From Diplonema japonicum (Eukaryota; Euglenozoa; Diplonemea; Diplonemida; Diplonemidae): a stretch of DNA of 64,000 nt. A model generated the notes under the pieces. It did not search any database and was not told where the DNA came from. It saw nothing but the letters and a program-made list of their open reading frames with translations. A program made the position numbers and the translations under genes. The stretch lies in assembly GCA_964019335.1 (NCBI GenBank), contig OZ025673.1, positions 496,001-560,000 of the forward strand, given 5' to 3'. Positions 10,129 through 19,516 of this stretch are shown piece after piece (the stretch's first letter is position 1; each line of letters starts with the position of its first letter).

Positions 10129-13100
10129 CTAAATAGCATTGAAGGTTCCATTCGGTGCGTTGCTGTAGTAAGGAGAGGCTGGTTGGTTGCCTACAGGCGA
10201 AGCAGGAGAAGGGTCAACATTGTAGTTCGGGGAAGTGGGCGACGCGGTAGGTTCAGGTAGATGGTAATCTTCTACTGGAGGCTGATCAGGAGCTGTGTCG
10301 TGAGGCGTCTGTATTGTCCGCTCCACCTGAGGTGTCGACTCGACTGCACCACCAGTGTCAGCAGGGGTTCGAACAGGGGATCTATGGTTATAAGGAGCCT
10401 GGTCCAGCGGGTTATCATTCTGGCTAGGGTACCCTCCGTACCGACTGCCTCTGTGTGGGTTCTCCTTGGGGTCCTCATTCCAATTGTTGTCTTGTTCTTG
10501 TGGTTCTTTGCCTAGTTCGTCACCGTTGTTGTTACGCTCGGTCTTTTTGCTTGACCACATAAACCACACGAACAAGGCTGTGAGGATCAAGCACAGCAGT
10601 ACCCCCATCACGATAGCGATGATCACACCGAACGCCAACCCGCTGCTGCTGCTGCTGCTGCTGCTGCCCGGCGATGGCGTGATGACCAAGGTGCTCCCTC
10701 CCCCCACCTTCGTCACCAGCTCAGGCGTGCTCAGCATAGCGCCTCCTTGGAACGATGCCGCCGCCGTGCTGTTCGTCAACAGCCTGTCGCGGAGCAGCGT
10801 TGCAACAGCATTCCCATCCTCCTCACCCACAATCTGGAAGTACACCAACGTGCCCCCATCCTTCGCTTCTGTTGCTATGATTTGAATGTTCGACTCAGGA
10901 ATGCCTGCTATCGACGCAGCGTTTGCCCGTGCAGCGTTCTGGTCCAACCCGCTCAGAGGCGTATTCAGGTGCAGGAGAGGGTACAGCAGAGAGTCTATGG
11001 GTGCTGCGAAGACGACATCCACGAATATGGAAGCAGAGTTGCCAACGAGGACAAGGTTCTGGTGTGTGAACCGCACGCTGAAGGTCCCCGGCGTGCCGAA
11101 GGAAAGGTCGCTGAAAATGGCCACCCCGCTGCTTGTCAAGCGTGACAGCGTCCCCTTCAAGGTTGACCCCGTCGAACCAACCGCTGTCACAGCTGCGTCC
11201 GCCACGCTCGTCAGCACATTCCCTCCCAAGTCCCTTACAGTCACCGACAAAGCGAATGTCCGGTCCGTGGTCACTTGGATGCTCCCCTCCAGCACCCTCA
11301 AGTGGTTGGCTGATCCTTCCCTGATGATCACTGTGTTCGTGACAGTGGTCATCAAGGGTGCTACCACCTCCAAAGCATACGTCCCTGGCGTGTCCAACCA
11401 TAGGTTCCTGAACCTCGCAATACCCTGCTGAGTGATAACCCCGCCAGACACTGCCTGACAAGTCCCCTGGGCAGAGCACAAGCTAGGGTCAGTGCTGTAC
11501 AGAGTGCCACCTGCGGGGGGTGCAGGGGTGCTTGCTATCCTGACGAAAAAGGTCGTCGGATTGCTCACGTAGAGCGTGTTGTTGCCCCAGTCCTCGACAC
11601 TGGCATCGATGGACAGCAAGGTGCCTGCTGTTACTGTCATCGCGTTGGCCCACTGCAGGCTGATGACTAGCGAGACGCCGCTGCCCGCTGTGACAACGAT
11701 GTCGATTTCCTTCGACTTGTACGTCACCATGTCACTGACGATGTCCACCCGCAGCCTGTAGCTTCCTGCCTTGTCGATCTGCAAGTCGCTCAGTGTGCCC
11801 AGTCCGTTGATGTTGGTGAGTCCAGTGGTCGTTCCCATCACCTGCCCCCCGATGGCGCTTGAGTCCAGCGCTGTCAGGACCAAGCTTGCAGCCCCATCTT
11901 GGATCTTCAGTGGGTTGTAGCCCTGGTCGACCAGCTGGTATGTCACAGTGAAACTATCACCACTGGAAAAGCTTGCTGACGACACTGTTGCCGCCACTGC
12001 CGAGACGTTGCCTTCCGAGACGAAGATGTCACTAGTTGTAGTGGTGAAGGTCTGTGACCCTCGCGTGTACGTCAGGAGTAGTGTGTGCACACCTGTTGTG
12101 CCCAGAGCTATCGAGAAATTCGTCTTGCCGTCTACTACTGTCTTCGACAAGCCCGCGTCCAAGGGGACAGGCACCCCGGGGCTGTTCTGGGCCGAGATGA
12201 CCATGGTGCCCCCGCTCTGCGCTACCACAGCACCCGACGCGTCCACTACTTGTGCGTAGATGACAAAGGCTTCCATAGACTCCACCGTAGCGGGCACAAC
12301 ACCTGTTACGGCAAGTCCAACCGCTACGCCAGTCACCTGAAACGGAGTAGCAAGTGCTCTGAAGCTAGTCGCACCGTTCAATCGATAGCACACTGTGTAC
12401 CAAGCAGGGGTTGTGAATGCCTGTGTCGTGAACGTAAGGCCCGAAAGGGATTGCTCAAATGCTGCCGAGGCGGCGTCATCGCATCCCTGGGTCTGCGGTA
12501 TGAGACGCACCTTGTCGGCATCTGTAATGTTGACACCCGTGAATGTCACTCGGTACGTCCCCGGCGATGGCACAGACTGCGGCGAAAAGCTGACAGGACC
12601 GCTGACAACCACCAAATAGGGAAGCGTGTAGTAGACAGTTGACGTGCCCTGCTTCGCGCACACTCTGAGGTAGCCGGGGTTGATGTCCGTTGTGTTGTAC
12701 GTGGCTTGTGCACCCGTGACGCCTAGCAGAGTGCTCTTCTGTGCTGCGGCGATAACAGTCGCGTCAGTAGGACATGCCTCGACACCCACGGACTCTGTAG
12801 CTGTGGTCTGTGCCCAGTACCAAATATCGGCCGAAGGAGTGGTAGTATTACTTGGTATGCTAAGAGTAGAGCCACTCACGGCTAGAGGCACCTCAACGGA
12901 GGCTGTGCGGTACATGCCAGTTGTGGTGACAACAGGGAGGGCCAACGAGCGAACCTGAGGCGTGTCATCGGGGTAGGTGTAGCAAAGCACGAAGTGTCCT
13001 GCCAAGTGGAATGTGGTGCGGAGGGTTGTTGAGGTAACTAGCTCAGCTGTTGCGATGCTGTTAGTCAGCCATACTGCTTCTATGCAGCCGTCGTCACTGG

Positions 13101-16100
13101 GCGCCCATCTCACTACTGACGAATCGGTCGACAAATTGGTCCCCGCTAGTGTCATGTCGTACTGTGTTCCTGCACTGAGCGTGAATGAAGTAGATGAGGC
13201 AGGCAGAGTTACGCTCGTGGGCCCATCGATAGTGATGACACCAGCACTGCCTATCGGTGTGGTAGGATCGTAGGCCGCACCTTGCACGATCATAGGAAGC
13301 GCCACGAAATCAGTGCCACTGACCGAGAAGCACACTTGAGCATCTCCTCCGAGGAGGGGATACACAGACACAGACCCCATGAATGTTGTATCATCCCCAG
13401 TGCTCAGGGGCACAGGCTGGGCCGAGTCGCCGTTGCGACAAAGCCTCACTGTGTAGGAGGTAGTGGCAACCAGATTGTCGAACCCCAGGTCAAGGAGCTG
13501 CCCGGCTGTTGTCTTCGTGGATGTTACCCAAAACCCAGACGGCCCCAAGAGCTCTAACTCACCAACTTCACCACCAGCGACACCGCCCAGGGGGGTCCCA
13601 ATGGGTATAAATGTGCCCGTTGGTCCGAGTGCATAGCACATAATGTACTTCCCGCCAGGCAGCTGAACAACTGGAGTGAGAACAGGGGAACCTGCAAGTA
13701 CTTGTGCATCAGCAATAGCAGGGATGTTACATGTGGTGGACCCCCCTGCTATGATTGGCGCTTTTACCCACCTGACCCTGTCGAAGCCTCCGTTGAGCCC
13801 CTGCCCGATGACCTGAAACTGGTGCTTGGCGCCCGCCTCAAAAGGGGTAGCAGTTGAAACGGGCGTTCGTGTGGTGGGCCCGAGAATGGTGAGCAGCGGA
13901 GTGAGGGCTATCCATCTGTTATCAGTCCACAGACAGACAGCACGGTTGGTGCCCCCTTGAAGCAGCGATGTTGTGTACACAAGAGTCGTGTTTGTTCCGG
14001 TGACGAAGGAAGGCGTGGAGGTGTCGGGGGCCGGCGTGGGGCATGTGCCCGAGGTGCTGATCAGGACCCTGTCTTGCAAGGGGTCGAGGCCCACACCGCT
14101 CAGAGTGATCGAAGCAGCATAGCTAACTTCGATGACGGTGGGTGAGAAAGAAGAGACGCCCTTCACGGTGAAGGTGTCGAAGTACGCATAGTCAGTGGCG
14201 CTCTGCAGCTTGTAGCAGAAATGGTAGGTACCAACGGCAGTGGCCGTGAAGATAGCAGTGAACGTAGCCGTCACGGCCTGCTGCGAAGCGAACACGGCTG
14301 CACCTGTGCACCCCGTACTGGGGTCCACTAGCTTCACGTTGTCTGTATTCGCCAGGCCCAAGCCTGTCATTGTAACAGTGGTGGCGACATTGGCGTAGAA
14401 GCTGTTGGGCGTCACAGTGCTAGGCCCAGAAACGGAGACGGAGTTGGGCATCAAGACAAAACCGCCCTCGAAGGGCCTGTAGCAGATGAAGAACAGACCC
14501 CCTTTCGCGGGCGAGATCACCACAGACCCTGCCGTGGCAATAGGTATCAATGGCACGCTTGCATCGGCACAGTTTTGTCCGCTGTCCACCAGCCTGAAGC
14601 TGTCCCTAGTGGACAGAGCAAGCCCTGTAAAAGTCAACGCCGTACTGACTCCGAAATTGACGGCTGTGGGTGTAAATCCTATGGGGCCTTTCACAGACAG
14701 TAACGGGTTCAGGGGAAGCGCAGGACCACCACTAACCGTGTAGCACATCAGAAACTGCCCGCCACTGCTGAAAACAATGCCACCGCTGCTGACCAAACTC
14801 GGAGATACGACCGTCAGGGCAGGGACAGGGAGTACATGGGTGCCACTGCAGCCAGCAGCAGTGTTCTGTACCACTGAAAGCAAATCCAGGGCACCCAGAA
14901 GACTGCCTTCAAGCTCAAAAGTGACAGCAGAACCCACAGCAGCTACCACAGGGGCGAACGGGGAGAGCTTTCTAACTCCCTTCACTGTAACGGTAGCAGA
15001 GGCCGTGAAGGTCGGCCCCCCTCCAAGGTTGTAGCACAGTGTGAAGACACCACCGTACGGCACTGTGACGGTGAACTGCCCTGCAGACGAGGTGGCTACC
15101 ACTGTGCCATGGGTTGCAAAAGCCGGCGTGCAGTCCTCGGTAGCTTGGTCGACGAGCTTCATCTGGTCGCTGGTTCCGATATTAGTCCCCGTAACAGTAA
15201 TGATCTCCGACACCCCTGCAATGAGCGTCGTAGGGGAGATGGACTGTGCCCCCGACACGACAAGGGGTTCTGTCATCATGAACTCTGCGCCTCCGAAGGG
15301 CGTGAAGCAGACTCTGTAGTTTCCACTTGTCGCTAGAGTTGTCGTTGATGTTATTGCGGCTGTCCCCTGCGTGGTGCTCGACACTGTCCACACCAGGGCC
15401 GTTGCTGCAGCAGAGCCGCATGCAGAACCATCAGGCACAACACTGATCGCATCCCCTGCATTCAGAAGCGCGCCTGTGACACTAAGCGACCCCACGAAGA
15501 ACTGGGGGACGACCGTGGGGACAAAAGAGGCAGCGCCTGCCACCTCGAAGATGGGGCTGAGGGGCTGGTATTCACCGGCAAGCGTCGATTTATAACACAT
15601 TGTGAAAGTACCACCTTCAGTGATGACTACGTCTATAGTGAGACTCGTGACACCTGACACCGAAGCAGGTGTGAACTGAGGGGCACCAGGGATACCGCCA
15701 ACGAACACTGCAGTGCCCATCAAACAGTCAGTGCCTTTTACGAGCTTTGCACTATCGCCGACTGATGTTGAGTCAAGGTTGACGCCGGTGAAAGTGACAG
15801 GCACAGTGCCAGCACCTGGCGCCGTTGTGGGGGCGAAAGATGTTGCACCAGACACCGTGAGTGTGTTGCTCATTGTGTAGTACGTGGTGGCTGTAGCACC
15901 AGCGTGCAACGAGGCAACCCTGTAGCACACTGCGTAGTTGTTCCCAGGCGTCAGAACGGTCGCATCGAAGGTAGGGTTACCGCCCATGGGGGTCAAGTTG
16001 TCGCTTGCAGCCACGACGTTGGTGTCATCGCAGACGCCGGCTGAAGCAATCATAATGCGGTCGCCTGCAGCACCAGTTGTGAGGTCGTGGCCATCGACTG

Positions 16101-16806
16101 TCAGGGTAAAACTGCCCACAGGGACAATGGTGGGGGCGAAGCCTGTGGGGCCGCTCATGGCAAGTTGTCCAATTGACTGGTGCACTGTACCGCGCCCTGC
16201 CTCGTATGACCTGTAGCAGATGGTGAAAAGACCCCCGTAGGGGAGTGGGGAGGGCGTGTACGTGACACTCGTTGCTGTTCCGGCGATTTTCAAGGCGGCA
16301 GTCGCACAGCAGAGGTCGACAGCTGTTGCAGTGGTGCAGTCAGCGTTCATGCCGACGACAATTTTAGCGTCATCGCGCCCTGCCGCAGGGTCCATCCCAA
16401 CACCAGCGAAGGTCAAGACGAGACTGCCTGCGAGGGATGTTAGCCCTGCAGCATTAGGTGTCACGCCCGTCGGTCCTGTGACCGTGACTGTAATCTGCGA
16501 TGCAGGCTGTCCGGTTTCTGTGTAGCATATGATGTAGTCTGCTGCGTCTGCGAAGGTGATGCTGACCGTCACCGTGCTCCCTGTTATTGTGGGTGTGCCC
16601 ACCACAGCCGGGGCCGCCGCCACTGCTGCACACGTCCCTGCCGTCGTTGATACTGCGATTACATCGGTCGCCGTGAAGGTCCCCACCGGCACTGTTGCTG
16701 TTATTGTTGCGCTGCTCCCTTTAGTGGGGACAGCAGGGTTGGACACCAAAGTGGCGCCTTGCGCACACCACATGAAGAGTGGTATTAGAAGACATGTTTT
16801 AATCAT
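10129..16806 (-). CDS. Giant repeat-rich type I membrane adhesin-like protein
   Basis: A single exon of about 2225 residues if started at the ATG at 16806 (IKTCLLIPLFMWCAQGA), which gives a clean signal peptide. The frame stays open up to 16881, but the extra residues are not signal-like and a CTCCAG acceptor lies between. Residues about 20-1450 are some 15 repeats of roughly 85-100 residues with an IPT/TIG-like pattern: GPTGFxPT opening, F.GVxLD, and a closing C[YF] motif (IICYTET, TICYRSY, TMCYKST, FICYRPF and so on) with a second Cys between. Next come three or four bacterial-Ig/filamin-like domains (GIARFRNLWLDTPGTY, GVAIFSDLSFGTPGTF), a SEA-like juxtamembrane segment, a poly-Ser run encoded by an AGC repeat, a membrane span at about 2056-2084 and a 141-residue Pro/Asn-rich cytoplasmic tail. 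Likely role: surface adhesion or recognition. No orthologue is named. Confidence 0.85.
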   Translation of the reverse strand: MIKTCLLIPLFMWCAQGATLVSNPAVPTKGSSATITATVPVGTFTATDVIAVSTTAGTCAAVAAAPAVVGTPTITGSTVTVSITFADAADYIICYTETGQPASQITVTVTGPTGVTPNAAGLTSLAGSLVLTFAGVGMDPAAGRDDAKIVVGMNADCTTATAVDLCCATAALKIAGTATSVTYTPSPLPYGGLFTICYRSYEAGRGTVHQSIGQLAMSGPTGFAPTIVPVGSFTLTVDGHDLTTGAAGDRIMIASAGVCDDTNVVAASDNLTPMGGNPTFDATVLTPGNNYAVCYRVASLHAGATATTYYTMSNTLTVSGATSFAPTTAPGAGTVPVTFTGVNLDSTSVGDSAKLVKGTDCLMGTAVFVGGIPGAPQFTPASVSGVTSLTIDVVITEGGTFTMCYKSTLAGEYQPLSPIFEVAGAASFVPTVVPQFFVGSLSVTGALLNAGDAISVVPDGSACGSAAATALVWTVSSTTQGTAAITSTTTLATSGNYRVCFTPFGGAEFMMTEPLVVSGAQSISPTTLIAGVSEIITVTGTNIGTSDQMKLVDQATEDCTPAFATHGTVVATSSAGQFTVTVPYGGVFTLCYNLGGGPTFTASATVTVKGVRKLSPFAPVVAAVGSAVTFELEGSLLGALDLLSVVQNTAAGCSGTHVLPVPALTVVSPSLVSSGGIVFSSGGQFLMCYTVSGGPALPLNPLLSVKGPIGFTPTAVNFGVSTALTFTGLALSTRDSFRLVDSGQNCADASVPLIPIATAGSVVISPAKGGLFFICYRPFEGGFVLMPNSVSVSGPSTVTPNSFYANVATTVTMTGLGLANTDNVKLVDPSTGCTGAAVFASQQAVTATFTAIFTATAVGTYHFCYKLQSATDYAYFDTFTVKGVSSFSPTVIEVSYAASITLSGVGLDPLQDRVLISTSGTCPTPAPDTSTPSFVTGTNTTLVYTTSLLQGGTNRAVCLWTDNRWIALTPLLTILGPTTRTPVSTATPFEAGAKHQFQVIGQGLNGGFDRVRWVKAPIIAGGSTTCNIPAIADAQVLAGSPVLTPVVQLPGGKYIMCYALGPTGTFIPIGTPLGGVAGGEVGELELLGPSGFWVTSTKTTAGQLLDLGFDNLVATTSYTVRLCRNGDSAQPVPLSTGDDTTFMGSVSVYPLLGGDAQVCFSVSGTDFVALPMIVQGAAYDPTTPIGSAGVITIDGPTSVTLPASSTSFTLSAGTQYDMTLAGTNLSTDSSVVRWAPSDDGCIEAVWLTNSIATAELVTSTTLRTTFHLAGHFVLCYTYPDDTPQVRSLALPVVTTTGMYRTASVEVPLAVSGSTLSIPSNTTTPSADIWYWAQTTATESVGVEACPTDATVIAAAQKSTLLGVTGAQATYNTTDINPGYLRVCAKQGTSTVYYTLPYLVVVSGPVSFSPQSVPSPGTYRVTFTGVNITDADKVRLIPQTQGCDDAASAAFEQSLSGLTFTTQAFTTPAWYTVCYRLNGATSFRALATPFQVTGVAVGLAVTGVVPATVESMEAFVIYAQVVDASGAVVAQSGGTMVISAQNSPGVPVPLDAGLSKTVVDGKTNFSIALGTTGVHTLLLTYTRGSQTFTTTTSDIFVSEGNVSAVAATVSSASFSSGDSFTVTYQLVDQGYNPLKIQDGAASLVLTALDSSAIGGQVMGTTTGLTNINGLGTLSDLQIDKAGSYRLRVDIVSDMVTYKSKEIDIVVTAGSGVSLVISLQWANAMTVTAGTLLSIDASVEDWGNNTLYVSNPTTFFVRIASTPAPPAGGTLYSTDPSLCSAQGTCQAVSGGVITQQGIARFRNLWLDTPGTYALEVVAPLMTTVTNTVIIREGSANHLRVLEGSIQVTTDRTFALSVTVRDLGGNVLTSVADAAVTAVGSTGSTLKGTLSRLTSSGVAIFSDLSFGTPGTFSVRFTHQNLVLVGNSASIFVDVVFAAPIDSLLYPLLHLNTPLSGLDQNAARANAASIAGIPESNIQIIATEAKDGGTLVYFQIVGEEDGNAVATLLRDRLLTNSTAAASFQGGAMLSTPELVTKVGGGSTLVITPSPGSSSSSSSSGLAFGVIIAIVMGVLLCLILTALFVWFMWSSKKTERNNNGDELGKEPQEQDNNWNEDPKENPHRGSRYGGYPSQNDNPLDQAPYNHRSPVRTPADTGGAVESTPQVERTIQTPHDTAPDQPPVEDYHLPEPTASPTSPNYNVDPSPASPVGNQPASPYYSNAPNGTFNAI

Positions 16807-16882
16807 TGTATGTTCCATCACATTCCTGGAGTATGTTGTAACTGGTGTACTCATGCAAAGATAAGGCACTGTATATAACATG

Positions 16883-18082
16883 CTAGGCGTAAACTGTGCT
16901 CAGCTCGTGCCTGATCTTCTCGATGCGATGTGCCTGGCGGTTGTTGCCAGCCACGATGGTGTTACGCTTCTCGAGCTTCTGCGCGTCTGTCTTCTTAGAA
17001 GTCTCTAGGACATGAAGGCTGCGTGCGAGGTGGCGCGTTTGCGTGAAGGCAGAGCCGTTGACAAGATGCTGGTGCCGGATGTGCTGGTGCATCCTACAGC
17101 TCACCAGATTGGAGCGTCTGCCGGATGATAACAGCGAAGATCCTCTGCGGCTTTCCAAAGCTCGCAGTTTCCCGTTTCTGTCTTCTCTTGTTTTCACCAA
17201 AGCTCTTTGCAGCACGTCAACACTTCTGTCGGCCTTCCTTCCGGCCACCACGTCCCTGCCTGCCCCCAACAGAGTGTTCCAGTACGCCTCAAAGGCCTCT
17301 ACTACACTGTTTAAATCTGTCTCGCGGCACATCGCCTCGTACTCCGCAACGCATTCATCGAGTAGTGTCTTCTGCTGTGCTTCTACTCTGCCAACGGGGC
17401 ATCGCTTTGTCACCATGTATGCCGCCCACCTGTTTTTGTGCTTCCGCATCACTTTCTTGTGGTTCTCCTCCACGTACACCATCGTCCCACATAGTTCTGT
17501 GAGGTCGATTCCCTTCTTTAAAAGTACTAGCACGCTCCTTGGGCTGTTCAGGAGCTGTGGGGGGTTCAACGCCGACTCGGGGACCCACCGCCCTCGAACC
17601 GCTGTTGATTCTTCTTTAAAAGTAGGCAGGGTGAGAGGGGAGAAGCTTTTCAGCGTGTTGAGGGTGGACGGCTTTGTGATACGAAACGGGCGGGGCTTTT
17701 GCCTCGTATTTATGAACGAAGTAGCAGGAGCCAGCCACCGGAGATTGATGTGCTTCAAAAAGGCGGTTTGACAAGGTGCTGGCGCCGTGGATACCTTGCT
17801 GAAAGGAGTGATAAGAAACGCCAGAGCACGCCAGTCGGAAAAATCACACTTTTTCCTCTCTCCTTTGTACCCTATGGGTTTTATAGACACCTCGCAGCTC
17901 TTTATTTCTTCTTGTTCGTTGTTGTCTTTCATCCACCATCTTGCTACGGGGCTGAGGCTGGCGGTACTGCTCTTTTCACAGTCGTGGGCGGTTTCCTCTA
18001 TGTCGCATTCATCGGGGCTGAGTGTCAGAGTGTTCTGCTTTGGTGTCCAGACGATTTCCAATTCTTCTTCTTCCTCAAGCAT
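16883..18082 (-). CDS. Unrecognised 399-residue basic protein
   Basis: Intact single-exon frame from ATG at 18082 to TAA. It has an acidic N-terminus (LEEEEELEIVWTPKQ), a Ser/Pro/Phe-rich middle, then a helical, basic C-terminal half (ENHKKVMRKHKNRWAAYMV, QQKTLLDECVAEYEAM, and Arg/His-rich sequence with RMHQHIRHQHLV). I see no signal peptide, membrane span or catalytic motif. The C-terminal part could be a coiled coil or a nucleic-acid-binding or cytoskeletal segment. It sits 76 nt upstream of the adhesin start, so the two are probably in one precursor transcript. Coding support comes from length, composition and position; the function is unknown. Confidence 0.7.
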   Translation of the reverse strand: MLEEEEELEIVWTPKQNTLTLSPDECDIEETAHDCEKSSTASLSPVARWWMKDNNEQEEIKSCEVSIKPIGYKGERKKCDFSDWRALAFLITPFSKVSTAPAPCQTAFLKHINLRWLAPATSFINTRQKPRPFRITKPSTLNTLKSFSPLTLPTFKEESTAVRGRWVPESALNPPQLLNSPRSVLVLLKKGIDLTELCGTMVYVEENHKKVMRKHKNRWAAYMVTKRCPVGRVEAQQKTLLDECVAEYEAMCRETDLNSVVEAFEAYWNTLLGAGRDVVAGRKADRSVDVLQRALVKTREDRNGKLRALESRRGSSLLSSGRRSNLVSCRMHQHIRHQHLVNGSAFTQTRHLARSLHVLETSKKTDAQKLEKRNTIVAGNNRQAHRIEKIRHELSTVYA

Positions 18083-19516
18083 TTCCCCCCTCTTTTTTTT
18101 TTTCTCCTAATTTCTTGTTTTTTTCCTCCCCCCGCCGCGTTCTTCACCAACCTATGTGACATTGAAGAGAGGACAAAGAACACAGTTCTCGTGGCTATAT
18201 ATAATTTTTTTTTTTTTTTGCATAAAAGATAAAGATGATTTATAAAGCTTGTATTTATTTTTTTTCTCCATTGTGCTGAGTGAGGATGTACTTTTTTTTT
18301 TCCCAAGGCTTTTTGCCCTTTTTTGTGTGGTTTTCTTTTTTTTTTTATTGTCGTTGTTCTTCCTTCACGTGCAGCAGAAAAGAAAAAGAAGAAGAAAAAC
18401 CAGCAAACAACAAGATTTACCAAATTTATTTTTTTTTACAAATTTCTTTTGTTTTTTATTGAGAAGGGGTTGGGAAACGGAAAAAAAAGGGGGGGGGGAA
18501 GCTGGTTGGGAGGGGGCGGGGTACGGGTGAAAGTAAAAAGAAAAAAAGGGAGGAGAGTGTGAGTGGGGGGGGGTTTTTTTTATAACAATTTTTTTTGTTT
18601 CTTTTTTTTTTTTTTTCAATTCAAATCCTCACTTTTTTTTTTGTATGTTGCTACATAGTTGTTTTCCCCCCTTTCGTTCCCTCCCCCCTCAAATAAAAAA
18701 ATATTCAAAGGCAGAAGTATGGGCAACAAAAATAAAAAGGTGTATGTCCTCTTTAATAAAAAAAAGAGAGAGGGGGCAGGGGCTGGGTATCACAACATAA
18801 CCAGAGAAGTAGACCTTCTCCTTATCCCGCCTACTTGTCTATGCACTTCCATACCTTTGTGCACTTATAAGGCAGAGGGGGGAACAAAAAAAGGGGGGAA
18901 ATAATAAAATAACACATAAGCAAACATATTAAATCAGCGGAAACGCCCCCTATCGCCGAGCGACGGGAAGGGGGGGGGCCGCGCACTGAGCAACAGAAGG
19001 GAAGTAAGACAGAGGGTAACGGGATTGCGATACTTATGGTGTTCTTATTCTCTTCTTTTCTTTTTTTTTTCTTTTCTTTCTTTTGATGAAAAAAAGAAGG
19101 GGAAAAAAAAAAAAGAAAGAAAGAAAGAAAAGAACCAGTCACCTGATTCATACCGCTTTGCTGAAGTTTCTCAGCAGTGCCAAAAGAAAAAAGAAGAAAT
19201 GAAAAAAAAAATAATCGAAGCCCAGAAAGCAGCACGCTTACGCGACATCAAGGCAGGCAATTGAAGAAGTTTAGCAAAAAAAAAAAAAAAAAAAAAAAAC
19301 TAGGAAGACGAAAATCTGCGCTTGGGACGCAGAAAAAGGTTCTAACATCAGCTTGTCAGAGTTAACTAACAAGAATCATGGTCACTTGACCTAATACTTT
19401 AAAAATAGTAGGAAAAAATGGTGTCTGTTACAAGTGAAGATAATGGGACCAGGTTCTGAGACAGCTGATGTTTTGATTTTTTTTATTTATTTGTTCCAAT
19501 TATTTCCCAACACACC
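18083..19516. other. Low-complexity spacer
   Basis: About 1.4 kb of T-, A- and G-rich low-complexity DNA between the unrecognised gene and copy 1 of the cysteine-rich membrane protein. It includes runs of A near 19276-19298 and mixed GA/T tracts. One short plus-strand stretch (19142-19264) has coding-like composition and is discussed in the findings. I see no other gene, tRNA-like fold or RNA gene. Confidence 0.6.

Noticed and set aside
16807-16881. Longer N-terminus for the giant adhesin
   Set aside because: The extra 25 residues are not signal-like and a CTCCAG acceptor lies inside; starting at 16806 places the signal peptide at the N-terminus.
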